Assembly: GCA_027067235.1 (NCBI GenBank)
Contig: JALXFQ010000320.1
Location: forward strand, 1-15,071
Direction: 5' to 3'
From: Gammaproteobacteria bacterium
GTDB taxonomy: Bacteria; Pseudomonadota; Gammaproteobacteria; QOAV01
Length of the DNA stretch: 15,071 nt
Shown here: piece by piece, positions 1 to 6,522 of the stretch
How positions within the stretch are numbered: the first letter of the stretch is position 1
Layout of the letters: each line of letters starts with the position of its first letter
The notes under the pieces: generated by a model
Told to the model about the DNA's origin: nothing
Database searches by the model: none
What the model saw: the letters and a program-made list of their open reading frames with translations, nothing else
Program-made: the position numbers and the translations under genes

Positions 1-58
1 CGATGCCGCGGATGTCGTAGGCCTTGAAAATCTCGTCGGGGAAGTTGTTCTCGCTCAT
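1..58 (-). CDS. algC: Phosphomannomutase/phosphoglucomutase AlgC-like, N-terminal fragment
   Basis: Only the first 19 codons lie in the window; the gene runs off the left edge. The peptide MSENNFPDEIFKAYDIRGI carries the F-x-AYDIRG start typical of alpha-D-phosphohexomutases of the AlgC/ManB type. These interconvert mannose or glucose 6- and 1-phosphates and so feed GDP-mannose, dTDP-rhamnose and UDP-glucose sugars for LPS and exopolysaccharide. A good Shine-Dalgarno sequence (GAAGGA on the minus strand) lies just upstream of the ATG. The order radC, coaBC, dut, algC is common in gammaproteobacteria and supports the call. Because only the N-terminus is visible, the exact specificity (AlgC versus another phosphohexomutase) is inferred from context. 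Confidence 0.75.
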   Translation of the reverse strand, partial: MSENNFPDEIFKAYDIRGI

Positions 59-102
59 GTTTTTTCCTTCGGTTTGGTTTTGTTCATGCGCTGCTTGTTA
101 CA

Positions 103-139
103 CCCTCTCCCCTTGAGGGGAGAGGGCCGGGGTGAGGGG
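103..139. repeat. REP-like palindrome with GGGTGAGGG tail
   Basis: Perfect 10-bp arms, CCCTCTCCCC (103-112) and GGGGAGAGGG (117-126), flank a TTGA loop and are followed by the tail CCGGGGTGAGGGG. Elements of this CCCTCTCCC...GGGAGAGGG...GGTGAGGG type recur between genes in many proteobacterial genomes. It lies in the dut-algC gap. I infer a dispersed intergenic repeat that may form an mRNA-stabilising or attenuating hairpin. There is no T-run on either side, so a classical terminator is unlikely. Confidence 0.65.
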
Positions 140-180
140 TGGCATGCACCGGGGTTTGGTTGTGAACCCTGTCCCTGACT

Positions 181-203
181 CTCTCCCGATTTCGGGAGAG
201 GGT
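181..203. repeat. Second, diverged copy of the REP-like palindrome
   Basis: CTCTCCCGA (181-189) pairs perfectly with TCGGGAGAG (192-200) and is followed by GGGTG-like sequence. It shares the CTCTCCC/GGGAGAGGG core with the element at 103-139 and lies about 35 bases beyond the dut stop in the reading direction of dut. The two together look like a paired repeat cluster in the dut-algC gap. Confidence 0.55.
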
Positions 204-234
204 GTGATTGAGCCGCGTCCAATCAATTCAATAT

Positions 235-693
235 TCAGTTTTTTCCAGTATGCCCGAATCCGCCATCTCCGCGTTGAGATTGGTCAAATTCTTCCACAAT
301 ATCAAAATCCACCTGCACTACCGGCACGAAAACCATCTGGCAGATACGGTCGCCCGGCGCGATGTCGAAAGGCGTGTCGCCGCGATTCCACATGGAGGCG
401 AAAACCTGGCCCTGGTAGTCGGAATCGATCAGCCCTACCAGGTTGCCCAGCACCACGCCATGTTTGTGCCCCAGACCCGAGCGCGGTAGCAGGGTGGCGG
501 CCAGCGACGGGTCGGCGATATGCACGGCCATGCCGGTGGGGATGAGTTTTGTTTCGCCGGGATTCAGGGTGATCGGTTCATCCACGCAGGCGCGCAGGTC
601 AACGCCGGCAGAGCCGTCGGTGGCGTAAGCGGGCAGGGGGAATTCGTTGCCCAGGCGCGGGTCGAGGATTTTAAGCTGGATTTTTTTGTTCAA
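235..693 (-). CDS. dut: Deoxyuridine 5'-triphosphate nucleotidohydrolase (dUTPase)
   Basis: The enzyme hydrolyses dUTP to dUMP and diphosphate, keeping uracil out of DNA and supplying dUMP for thymidylate synthesis. At 152 residues it has the usual length for the homotrimeric family. All five motifs are visible: AGVDLRA (29-35), PRSGLG (70-75), GLIDSDYQG (87-95, with D90 and Y93 lining the active site), GDRICQMVF (114-122) and the P-loop-like C-terminal RGDGGFGHTG (141-150). The best start is a TTG at 693, giving MNKKIQLKILDPR, which aligns with the family N-terminus; no ATG in frame fits. This start lies inside the end of coaBC, a 23-bp overlap, so translation is probably coupled to coaBC. 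I see no strong Shine-Dalgarno of its own. Confidence 0.96.
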   Translation of the reverse strand: MNKKIQLKILDPRLGNEFPLPAYATDGSAGVDLRACVDEPITLNPGETKLIPTGMAVHIADPSLAATLLPRSGLGHKHGVVLGNLVGLIDSDYQGQVFASMWNRGDTPFDIAPGDRICQMVFVPVVQVDFDIVEEFDQSQRGDGGFGHTGKN

Positions 694-1873
694 AATAATG
701 ATTCGCCATGTGTTCGATGAGTTGGCGGGCCAGCTGTGATTTGGCCGCGCGCGGCAATTCTACCTTGCTGTGGGGCGTAAGCAACAACAGTGCGTTGTCG
801 TCTGTGCCGATGCCGCCGGTTTCGCCGCCGACGAGATTGGCGGCGATCATGTCCAGGCGTTTCTGTTCCAGTTTTTTGCGGGCATAATCTTCCAGATGAT
901 CAGTTTCTGCCGCAAAACCCACGCAGAAAGGGCGCGGGTTGCGGGCGGCGACGCTGGCAAGTATGTCAGGGTTTTTCACCAGTTTGATTTCCAGCGTATC
1001 GGCGGATTTTTTTAGTTTGCTCTGCGCCGGTTCCTCCACGCGGTAATCGGAGACAGCGGCGATGCCGATAAAAATCTGCGTATCGTCCAGCCTTTCGTGG
1101 ACGGCGTCGAACATCTGTTGCGCAGTCTGCACTCTGACCGTTTTCACTCGCTCAGGCGGCGTCAGGCAGGTGGAGCCGGAGACCAGCGTCACCTTCGCGC
1201 CAGCGTCCAGCGCAGCGCGGGCGACGGCATAGCCCATTTTACCGGAGCTGAGGTTGGTGATGACGCGCACCGGGTCGATGGGTTCCTGGGTGGGCCCGGC
1301 GGTAATCAATATGCTGACGCCCTGGAGCCGCCCGCTGTCGAACAGCGTGGCGCATTGCTCTACCAGTTCCTGCGGCTCCAGCATGCGGCCATAGCCGGTT
1401 TCGCCGCAGGCCTGTGAGCCTTGCGCCGGGCCGAAGCGCTGGATGCCGCGCTGGTCCAGCAGTTGGATATTGGTTCGGGTGGCCGGGTTTTCCCACATCT
1501 GCCGGTTCATGGCGGGCGCAACGGCGACAGGAGCGCCGGTGGCCAGACACAATGCGGCGACCAGATCATCGGCGCGACCGTGAATCAGGCGGGCGATGAA
1601 GTCGGCGGTGGCGGGCGCGACCAGCACCAGATCGGCCCAGCGCGCCAGTTCGATATGGGCCATGCCATTGGCGGCGCTACCGGCGGTGACCACCGGATTG
1701 CCGGACAGCGCCTGGAAGGTCAGCGGCGTGACGAATTCCTGCGCCGATTCGGTCATGATCACACGTACGCTTGCGCCCGCGTCCTGCAAGCGCCGCGCCA
1801 GATCGGCGGACTTGTACGCGGCTATGCCGCCGCTAATAGCAAGAACTATATGTTTATTTTGCAATTTTTTCAT
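671..1873 (-). CDS. coaBC: Bifunctional phosphopantothenoylcysteine decarboxylase / phosphopantothenate-cysteine ligase
   Basis: This two-step coenzyme A enzyme joins cysteine to 4'-phosphopantothenate (CoaB, CTP-dependent) and then decarboxylates the product to 4'-phosphopantetheine (CoaC, FMN-dependent). The N-terminal flavoprotein half starts at SGGIAAYKSADLARRL (14-29). It has the catalytic-type His73 in MAHIELARWADL, the substrate clamp PAMNRQMW (120-127) and a cysteine in ACGETGYGRM (Cys156). The CoaB half begins near 187 with ITAGPTQEPIDPVRVITN and continues through the SSGKMG and KNPDIL motifs. At 400 residues the length is normal. The ATG at 1873 gives MKKLQNKHIVLAISGG. It diverges from radC with only 50 bp between the start codons and overlaps dut downstream. 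Confidence 0.96.
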   Translation of the reverse strand: MKKLQNKHIVLAISGGIAAYKSADLARRLQDAGASVRVIMTESAQEFVTPLTFQALSGNPVVTAGSAANGMAHIELARWADLVLVAPATADFIARLIHGRADDLVAALCLATGAPVAVAPAMNRQMWENPATRTNIQLLDQRGIQRFGPAQGSQACGETGYGRMLEPQELVEQCATLFDSGRLQGVSILITAGPTQEPIDPVRVITNLSSGKMGYAVARAALDAGAKVTLVSGSTCLTPPERVKTVRVQTAQQMFDAVHERLDDTQIFIGIAAVSDYRVEEPAQSKLKKSADTLEIKLVKNPDILASVAARNPRPFCVGFAAETDHLEDYARKKLEQKRLDMIAANLVGGETGGIGTDDNALLLLTPHSKVELPRAAKSQLARQLIEHMANHYFEQKNPA

Positions 1874-1886
1874 TGGCGGCTACATT
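1859..1886 (+). promoter_or_regulatory. Candidate sigma70 promoter for radC
   Basis: TTGCAA (1859-1864), a 16-bp spacer and TACATT (1881-1886) match the -35/-10 consensus at 4 of 6 positions each. The implied start site near 1893 leaves about 30 bases of leader before the radC ATG. The -35 part lies inside the first codons of the divergent coaBC. This is a match by eye only. Confidence 0.35.
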
Positions 1887-1923
1887 CTATGTGAACCCAG
1901 GCAATTATCGAAGAGAAACCATC

Positions 1924-2601
1924 ATGCTGCCCATAAGGGACTGGCCGGAAGAAGAACGGCCACGGGAAAAACTGCTCAGTCGTGGCAGCCGCGCGCTGTC
2001 TGATGCCGAGCTGCTGGCCATATTTCTGCGCACCGGCATCCGCGGAAAATCCGCCATCGACGTGGGCCGGGAACTGCTGCGTGAATACGGATCGCTGCGC
2101 GGCATACTCAATGCGCCGCAGGCGGAACTGTGCAGTATGAAAGGACTGGGACCGGCGAAATTCGCCCTTTTGCAGGCTGCTCTGGAGATAGGCCGAAGAT
2201 ATCTGGGTGAGGAACTCAGCAAGGATCAGGCACTGACTTCGCCGGATGTGGTGAAAACCTATCTGAGCGCCTGCATGCGCGATCTTCAGCAGGAAGTGTT
2301 CGCCTGCCTTTTTCTGGATAGTCGCCATCGGGTGATTGGTTTCGAGGAACTGTTTTACGGCACGGTGGATGGCTCTTCCGTGCATCCACGCGAAGTAGTG
2401 AAAAAGGCCCTGTCCCATAACGCCAGCGCGGTGATACTGGCGCATAACCATCCGTCCGGCGTGGCCGAACCCAGCCAGGCCGACAAAGCCATTACCACGC
2501 GTCTGGTTGATGCCCTGCGGCTGGTGGACGTGCGCGTGCTGGACCACTTTATCGTCGGCGACGGCGTGGTGACTTCGTTCAGCGAATCCGGGCTACTCTG
2601 A
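1924..2601 (+). CDS. radC: RadC family JAMM-domain protein
   Basis: This 225-residue protein is of the RadC (UPF0758/YicR) family. It has an N-terminal helix-hairpin-helix region (about 66-92, SMKGLGPAKFALLQAALEIG) and a C-terminal JAB1/MPN metalloprotease-like domain. The metal-binding JAMM signature is intact: H174-N-H176-P-S-G followed by D187 in PSQAD, with an upstream glutamate in QQEVF. The old DNA-repair assignment is doubtful in the literature and the true role of the family is unsettled. I chose the ATG at 1924 (MLPIRDWPEEERPREKLL) because this is the classic RadC start and a purine-rich AGAGAA precedes it. A TTG 51 bases upstream is in frame but adds unrelated sequence overlapping coaBC. 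Confidence 0.95.
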   Translation: MLPIRDWPEEERPREKLLSRGSRALSDAELLAIFLRTGIRGKSAIDVGRELLREYGSLRGILNAPQAELCSMKGLGPAKFALLQAALEIGRRYLGEELSKDQALTSPDVVKTYLSACMRDLQQEVFACLFLDSRHRVIGFEELFYGTVDGSSVHPREVVKKALSHNASAVILAHNHPSGVAEPSQADKAITTRLVDALRLVDVRVLDHFIVGDGVVTSFSESGLL

Positions 2602-2681
2602 CATATATCCTTCGGGCGCGTTCGCGGAAGGGGTAATTCGGGTACACTCTGCGCCCCGTTTCACAAAGAATGTTATTTGCC

Positions 2682-3248
2682 ATGCGAACCTTGCTTGTTG
2701 TCGCCCACCCCGATCCGGATGCCCTGATTCACGGGTTGGCGGATCGTTTTGCCAGCCGCGTCAAGGCGCTGGGTGGCGAGGTGGATGTGCTGGATTTGCA
2801 CAAGGATGGTTTCGACCCGGTAGTCTCCGCTGACGAATATGCGCTTTGGCGGGAACACAAGGTGCCTGACAAGATAGCGGCTTGCCAGCAACGTCTGATG
2901 GCGGCCGATAATCTGGTGCTGGCCTGGCCGGTATGGTGGGCGACGCCGCCGGCGATGTTGCAGGGCTGGCTGCAACGGGTGATGACCAACGGTTTTGCTT
3001 TTTCGTTCGATGAAAATGGCGCGCATGGCCTGTTGTCCCACAAGACTGGCTTGCTGGTGAACGTGGGCAGCCCGAACAGCGCCAGCCTGTCCGCGCAATA
3101 TCTGGAACCGATACAGGGTGTGCTGAAGTATTGTGGCGTGACGACGTTGAAAACCTGCGTGAACTGGGGCATATATCCTGGCGCGGACGCGGAGCGGGTC
3201 AGCGCGGCGCTGGTGGCAGCGGAGAAATTTGCCGAAGAATTTGCCTGA
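2682..3248 (+). CDS. Flavodoxin-fold NAD(P)H oxidoreductase (quinone reductase family)
   Basis: This 188-residue protein belongs to the flavodoxin-2/NQO1 family (KefF, MdaB and relatives), which use FMN or FAD to reduce quinones or similar acceptors with NAD(P)H. The diagnostic parts are the first strand and phosphate loop LLVVAHPDPD (4-13) and the flavin-binding stretch LVLAWPVWWATPPAMLQGWL, with its WW-x-x-P-A core, followed by DRV-like RVMTNGFAF. I prefer the ATG at 2682 because MRTLLVVAHP is the usual family start. An ATG 12 bases earlier adds only MLFA, and neither has a strong ribosome-binding site. Upstream, a weak hairpin (2609-2631) could end radC, and a TACACT -10-like box sits at 2643-2648. 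The substrate cannot be told from sequence. Confidence 0.85.
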   Translation: MRTLLVVAHPDPDALIHGLADRFASRVKALGGEVDVLDLHKDGFDPVVSADEYALWREHKVPDKIAACQQRLMAADNLVLAWPVWWATPPAMLQGWLQRVMTNGFAFSFDENGAHGLLSHKTGLLVNVGSPNSASLSAQYLEPIQGVLKYCGVTTLKTCVNWGIYPGADAERVSAALVAAEKFAEEFA

Positions 3249-3268
3249 ATGCCGAAAAATACTATGCT
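3241..3268 (+). promoter_or_regulatory. Candidate promoter for rpmB-rpmG
   Basis: TTGCCT (3241-3246), a 16-bp spacer and TATGCT (3263-3268) resemble sigma70 boxes. The -35 box overlaps the last codons of the oxidoreductase gene. A second AT-rich -10-like TATAAA lies at 3286-3291. Either would give an rpmB leader of roughly 65-85 bases, which also contains the palindrome CCCGCAGCGGG (3313-3323). By-eye match only. Confidence 0.35.
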
Positions 3269-3359
3269 CATCGCGTTATTTTTGATATAAACGCGCGCCT
3301 GTTTATGGGAAACCCGCAGCGGGCGATCACCAGAAAAGATTCTCTCAAGGAATACAACG

Positions 3360-3596
3360 ATGTCCAGAACTTGTCAGATTACCGGGAAACGTACCGTATT
3401 CGGTAACAATGTTTCTCACGCACATAACAAAACCCGTCGGCGTTTCATGCCGAATCTGCACTATCGCCGGTTCTGGGTGGAAAGCGAGAACCGCTGGGTG
3501 CGCCTGCGTGTTTCCCGAAAGGGGCTGCGCATCATCGATAAAAACGGCATTGATGCTGTATTGGCCGATCTGCGCAAGAACGGCGTCAAGGTATAA
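3360..3596 (+). CDS. rpmB: 50S ribosomal protein L28
   Basis: This is a large-subunit ribosomal protein of 78 residues, the standard gammaproteobacterial length. The start MSRTCQITGKRTVFGNNVSHAHN and the middle RRRFMPNLHYRRFWVESE are near-identical in pattern to E. coli L28. AAGGA lies at a good distance upstream of the ATG. It is followed 11 bp later by rpmG, the usual rpmB-rpmG operon. Confidence 0.98.
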   Translation: MSRTCQITGKRTVFGNNVSHAHNKTRRRFMPNLHYRRFWVESENRWVRLRVSRKGLRIIDKNGIDAVLADLRKNGVKV

Positions 3597-3607
3597 GGAG
3601 ATTCAGC

Positions 3608-3769
3608 ATGGCGATACGTGAAAAGATCAAACTGGTGTCCAGCGCCAAGACCGGGCATTACTACACCACGACCAAAAACAAGCGCACCCATCCGGAGAAG
3701 ATGGAAATCAAGAAATTCGATCCGGTGGTGCGCAAGCATGTGATGTACAAGGAAGCAAAGATCAAATAA
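3608..3769 (+). CDS. rpmG: 50S ribosomal protein L33
   Basis: Direct translation from the ATG at 3608 gives 53 residues, beginning MAIREKIKLVSSAKTGHYY and ending in the family's KHVMYKEAKIK. This is bacterial L33 of the zinc-free (C-) type: the two CxxC pairs of the zinc-binding paralogue are absent. A strong TAAGGAG site straddles the rpmB stop and precedes the start by 8 bases. The gene ends 19 bp before the strong terminator at 3789-3817. Confidence 0.98.
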   Translation: MAIREKIKLVSSAKTGHYYTTTKNKRTHPEKMEIKKFDPVVRKHVMYKEAKIK

Positions 3770-3788
3770 TCGCTTTCCCTGCCGCATC

Positions 3789-3817
3789 AAAAAAGCCGCT
3801 CGATGAGCGGCTTTTTT
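3789..3817. terminator. Bidirectional rho-independent terminator between rpmG and prk
   Basis: GCCGCTC (3795-3801), loop GAT and GAGCGGC (3805-3811) form a perfect 7-bp GC-rich stem, flanked by A6 on the left and T6 on the right. It lies between convergent genes: 19 bp after rpmG on the plus strand and 34 bp after prk on the minus strand. It can therefore stop transcription from both sides. Confidence 0.93.
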
Positions 3818-3851
3818 CATGTCTGCAGCAGGCGGCTTGCCGCCACATCCA

Positions 3852-4727
3852 TCAGGCGCGGGCCTTCTCCAGCATTTCATGCATGATCGGCGTCAGGATC
3901 AGCTCCATGGCCAGACCCATCTTGCCGCCAGGTACTACAATGGTATTGCGGCGAGACATGAACGAATCGTGCAGCATGTCCAGCAGGTACTGGAAATCCA
4001 CGTTGAATTTGTCCGGATTGCTGAAGCGGATCACTACCATGCTTTCGTCGGCGGTGGGAATATCGCGCGCAATGAACGGGTTGGATGTGTCCACCAGGGC
4101 AACGCGCTGGAAGTTGATATCGGTGCGCGAGAACTGTGGCGTAATGTAGTGAACATAGTCATACATGCGGCGCAGGATGGAATCCACCACCTCGGAAGCG
4201 GCATATCCGCGTTCGGCATTGTCGCGATGGATTTTCTGTATCCATTCCAGGTTGACCACAGGCACGACGCCCACCAGCAGGTCAACGTATTTGGCAACGT
4301 CCACGTCACCATCGGCAAAACCGCCGTGCAGACCTTCATAGAACAGCAGGTCGGCGCCTTCGGGGATGTCTTCCCAGGGAGTAAAGGTGCCGGGTTCCTG
4401 ACCGTAGGGCTCGCCTTCTTCCGGGCTGTGAATATATTTGCGTATTTGTCCCTTTCCGGTTTCACCAAAAGTCCTGAACAGTTCCTCGAGTTTTTCAAGA
4501 ACGTTGGCTTCCGGGCCGAAGTGACTGAAATGCGTACCTTTTTCCAGAGACTCGGCCATCAGTTTTTTCATTTCGCCACGTTCATAGCGGTGGAAACTGT
4601 CGCCTTCGACGACGACCGGGTTCTTGATGCCCTCGCGTGTGAAAATGTGCTCGAAGGCGGTTTTTACCCAGGATGTACCGGCGCCGGACGAGCCGGTAAT
4701 GGCGACAATAGGATGCTTTTCGGACAT
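3852..4727 (-). CDS. prk: Phosphoribulokinase (Calvin cycle)
   Basis: The enzyme phosphorylates ribulose 5-phosphate with ATP to ribulose 1,5-bisphosphate, the CO2 acceptor of RubisCO. The 291 residues match the proteobacterial, octameric-type family (usually about 290). By alignment from memory with the Rhodobacter sphaeroides enzyme, the key residues are present: P-loop GSSGAGTS (12-19), EGDSFHRYER with D43, H46 and R50, Y98 and H100, FYEGLHGG with E131, and EWIQKIHRD with K165, R168 and D169. Residue 20, usually Thr or Ser in the P-loop, is Trp here. A strong GGGAGGA site precedes the ATG. The 162-bp upstream gap holds the palindrome CAGGCC-CGG-GGCCTG (4785-4799), a possible regulatory or rfbB-terminating hairpin. 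Heterotrophs such as E. coli carry a PrkB paralogue, so autotrophy is inferred, not proven. No RubisCO gene is in the window. Confidence 0.92.
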   Translation of the reverse strand: MSEKHPIVAITGSSGAGTSWVKTAFEHIFTREGIKNPVVVEGDSFHRYERGEMKKLMAESLEKGTHFSHFGPEANVLEKLEELFRTFGETGKGQIRKYIHSPEEGEPYGQEPGTFTPWEDIPEGADLLFYEGLHGGFADGDVDVAKYVDLLVGVVPVVNLEWIQKIHRDNAERGYAASEVVDSILRRMYDYVHYITPQFSRTDINFQRVALVDTSNPFIARDIPTADESMVVIRFSNPDKFNVDFQYLLDMLHDSFMSRRNTIVVPGGKMGLAMELILTPIMHEMLEKARA

Positions 4728-4889
4728 GCTGTCCTCCCAATATGTAGTGATAAAAGGCTACAGTTCGAGCACGAAACAAAACGTCAGGCCCGGGGCCTGC
4801 GAGTTGTGGCAAACTGCCCGCTCAAACCGAATCGAAAATTTGTGCCCTGAAGGGTATCCCAGACCGGCTTCCATATCCAGCGAAGCCGC

Positions 4890-5975
4890 CTAGTTGCCGG
4901 TTCCCAGGCGCTCGCGGTGGTAATTTTTTTCCTGCTGAATATCGCGGCACCAGTCGAGATTGTCCAGATACCATTTCACGGTATGTTCGATACCGGTGTC
5001 GAAGTTGTGCTTTGGCTCCCAGCCCAGCTCCTGGCGGATGCGGTCGGCATCTATGGCATAGCGCCGGTCATGGCCGGGGCGGTCTTCGACGAAGGTTTTC
5101 AGGTCTGCGTATTGCCGCAGGCCGCGCGCCTGCATGGCCGGATTCCCGGCGGCCGGCTGGTATTTCTCCAGCAGTTCGCAGATGCGGTCGACAATCTGCA
5201 GATTGCTGCGTTCGTTGCGCCCGCCAATATTGTAGTTTCTGCCCGGTTGCCCCTGTTCCAGCGCTTTCAGAATGCCGGAGCAATGGTCTTCCACATACAG
5301 CCAGTCACGGATGTTGCTGCCATCGCCATAGATACGCAGGTCTTTGGCTTCCAGCGCGTTGAGGATCACCACCGGAATCAGCTTTTCCGGAAACTGGTAG
5401 GGGCCATAGTTGTTGGAGCAGTTGGTGATAATGGTATTCAGCCCGTAGGTGCGCTGGTAAGCGTGGACCATATGATCCGCGCCGGCCTTGGAAGCGGAAT
5501 AGGGCGAGCTGGGCGCATACGGCGTGGTCTCGTGGAACAGGCCGGTTTCGTCGAGATCACCGTAGACTTCATCGGTGGAGACATGCAGCAGGCGAAAGGC
5601 GTCGGCCTCATTCCCGCTTTTGTCGCGCATATGGCGCCGCGCTGCTTCCAGCATCACCCAGGTTCCCACCAGATTGGTGCGTACAAATGGCTCGGGGCCG
5701 TCGATGGAGCGGTCGACATGGGTTTCGGCGGCAAAATTGACGACGCGACAGGGTTGATAGCGTTGATAGATGGCCTCTATGGCAGCGAGGTCGGCGATAT
5801 CGGCCTGTTCAAACGTGTAACGCTCGTGGTTTTCCACCTGTTTCAGGTTGAGCAGGCTGCCGGCATAGGTCAGCTTGTCCAGAACCACGATGTGATAGTC
5901 GGTGTTTTCCAGGGCGTGGCGCACGAAATTGGTGCCGATAAAACCGGCGCCGCCGGTGACGATCATGGTTTTCAA
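4890..5975 (-). CDS. rfbB: dTDP-glucose 4,6-dehydratase
   Basis: This NAD-dependent short-chain dehydrogenase/reductase converts dTDP-D-glucose to dTDP-4-keto-6-deoxy-D-glucose, the second step to dTDP-L-rhamnose and other deoxysugars for LPS or capsule. The Rossmann motif TGGAGFIG (8-15) is at the N-terminus. NFAAETHVDRSI, the catalytic STDEVYGD with its T-D-E triad, YSASK (Tyr-x-x-x-Lys) and the CSNNYGPYQFPEKLIP signature all follow, and the 361-residue length is normal. The start is ambiguous: a TTG at 5975 (MKTMIVTGG) has GGA nine bases upstream and matches family length, while an ATG three codons later (5966) would give MIVTGG. The usual partners rfbA, rfbC and rfbD are not adjacent, so it sits here as an orphan between infA and prk. 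Confidence 0.94.
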   Translation of the reverse strand: MKTMIVTGGAGFIGTNFVRHALENTDYHIVVLDKLTYAGSLLNLKQVENHERYTFEQADIADLAAIEAIYQRYQPCRVVNFAAETHVDRSIDGPEPFVRTNLVGTWVMLEAARRHMRDKSGNEADAFRLLHVSTDEVYGDLDETGLFHETTPYAPSSPYSASKAGADHMVHAYQRTYGLNTIITNCSNNYGPYQFPEKLIPVVILNALEAKDLRIYGDGSNIRDWLYVEDHCSGILKALEQGQPGRNYNIGGRNERSNLQIVDRICELLEKYQPAAGNPAMQARGLRQYADLKTFVEDRPGHDRRYAIDADRIRQELGWEPKHNFDTGIEHTVKWYLDNLDWCRDIQQEKNYHRERLGTGN

Positions 5976-6060
5976 TGTGGTTAATCCGGGTAAACAGAAA
6001 GGCGGGTATTCTGGCCTAGTTGGTGCCGCGATGGAAGAGCGGGAACAGGCGCGGAGGGAG

Positions 6061-6120
6061 AGCGCGCACGACCCGGCAAAACTGCTCCGACACCGTTAAC
6101 CGGACTGCATCGTGCGCGCT
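6061..6120. repeat. Perfect 11-bp inverted repeat with structured 38-nt spacer
   Basis: AGCGCGCACGA (6061-6071) is the exact inverse of TCGTGCGCGCT (6110-6120). The spacer itself can form small hairpins (TCCG...CGGA and CCG...CGG pairings on the minus strand). It lies about 60 bases downstream of the infA stop, in the 203-bp gap before rfbB. No T-run follows, so it is not a textbook terminator. It may be a transcript 3'-end structure, a regulatory leader of rfbB or a degenerate repeat unit. Confidence 0.5.
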
Positions 6121-6178
6121 ATTGTTAAAGATAGACCAGCGCGACAGCTTGTCCAGATGGCGGGGTGAGCGGTACTGT

Positions 6179-6397
6179 CTATCGGGCGCGGAAAATGATG
6201 CGGCCTTTGCTCAGATCATAGGGCGTCAGCTCGACCGTCACCTTGTCACCGGTGAGTATGCGAATATAGTGCTTGCGCATTTTGCCGGAAATGTGGGCGG
6301 TAACAACGTGACCGTTCTCCAGCTCCACCCGGAACAGGGTGTTGGGGAGGGTGTCGATCACCGTGCCTTCCATTTCGATTAAGTCTTCTTTCGCCAT
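6179..6397 (-). CDS. infA: Translation initiation factor IF-1
   Basis: This 72-residue OB-fold protein binds the 30S A-site during initiation with IF-2 and IF-3. The start MAKEDLIEMEGTVIDTLPN, the middle FRVELENGHVVTAHISGKMR and the end LTPYDLSKGRIIFRAR are canonical. It follows bpt by 125 bp, the aat-bpt-infA order also seen in Pseudomonas. The 125-bp gap should hold its promoter, but I could not pick convincing boxes. Confidence 0.98.
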   Translation of the reverse strand: MAKEDLIEMEGTVIDTLPNTLFRVELENGHVVTAHISGKMRKHYIRILTGDKVTVELTPYDLSKGRIIFRAR

Positions 6398-6522
6398 CTT
6401 TTGTGAAACCTGTTTTCTGAGGGCGCGTATGATGCACCAAGCGGGTATTCAGGTAAAGGGAGGTGAAAATGAATTCAGCCGCTGCTGCGCGGGGTTTTGC
6501 GGGCTTGCGATGGATTTGCCGG

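Noticed and set aside
1870..2547. Open frame of 225 codons on the minus strand across radC
   Set aside because: It is antisense to RadC with its intact JAMM motif; the translation has low-complexity His/Gln/Arg-rich sequence typical of a shadow frame.
3313..3323. Palindrome CCCGCAGCGGG in the rpmB leader
   Set aside because: Short, with no known ribosomal-protein binding motif and no T-run; it is only mentioned under the promoter entry.
3819..4850. Long open frame (343 codons) on the plus strand opposite prk
   Set aside because: It is antisense to a clear phosphoribulokinase gene, has no recognisable domain and reflects the codon bias of the G+C-rich opposite strand.
4917..5984. Open frame of 355 codons on the plus strand opposite rfbB
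   Set aside because: It is a mirror of the dTDP-glucose dehydratase gene; no family signature and no ribosome-binding site that would favour it.
5976..6178. Possible tRNA-Ser downstream of infA, as in Pseudomonas
   Set aside because: No T-loop TTCGAATC-type sequence, no cloverleaf and no CCA end can be found on either strand.
6398..6522. Promoter boxes for infA
   Set aside because: Several weak -35/-10-like pairs are possible, for example TTTACC with CATCAT, but none stands out.
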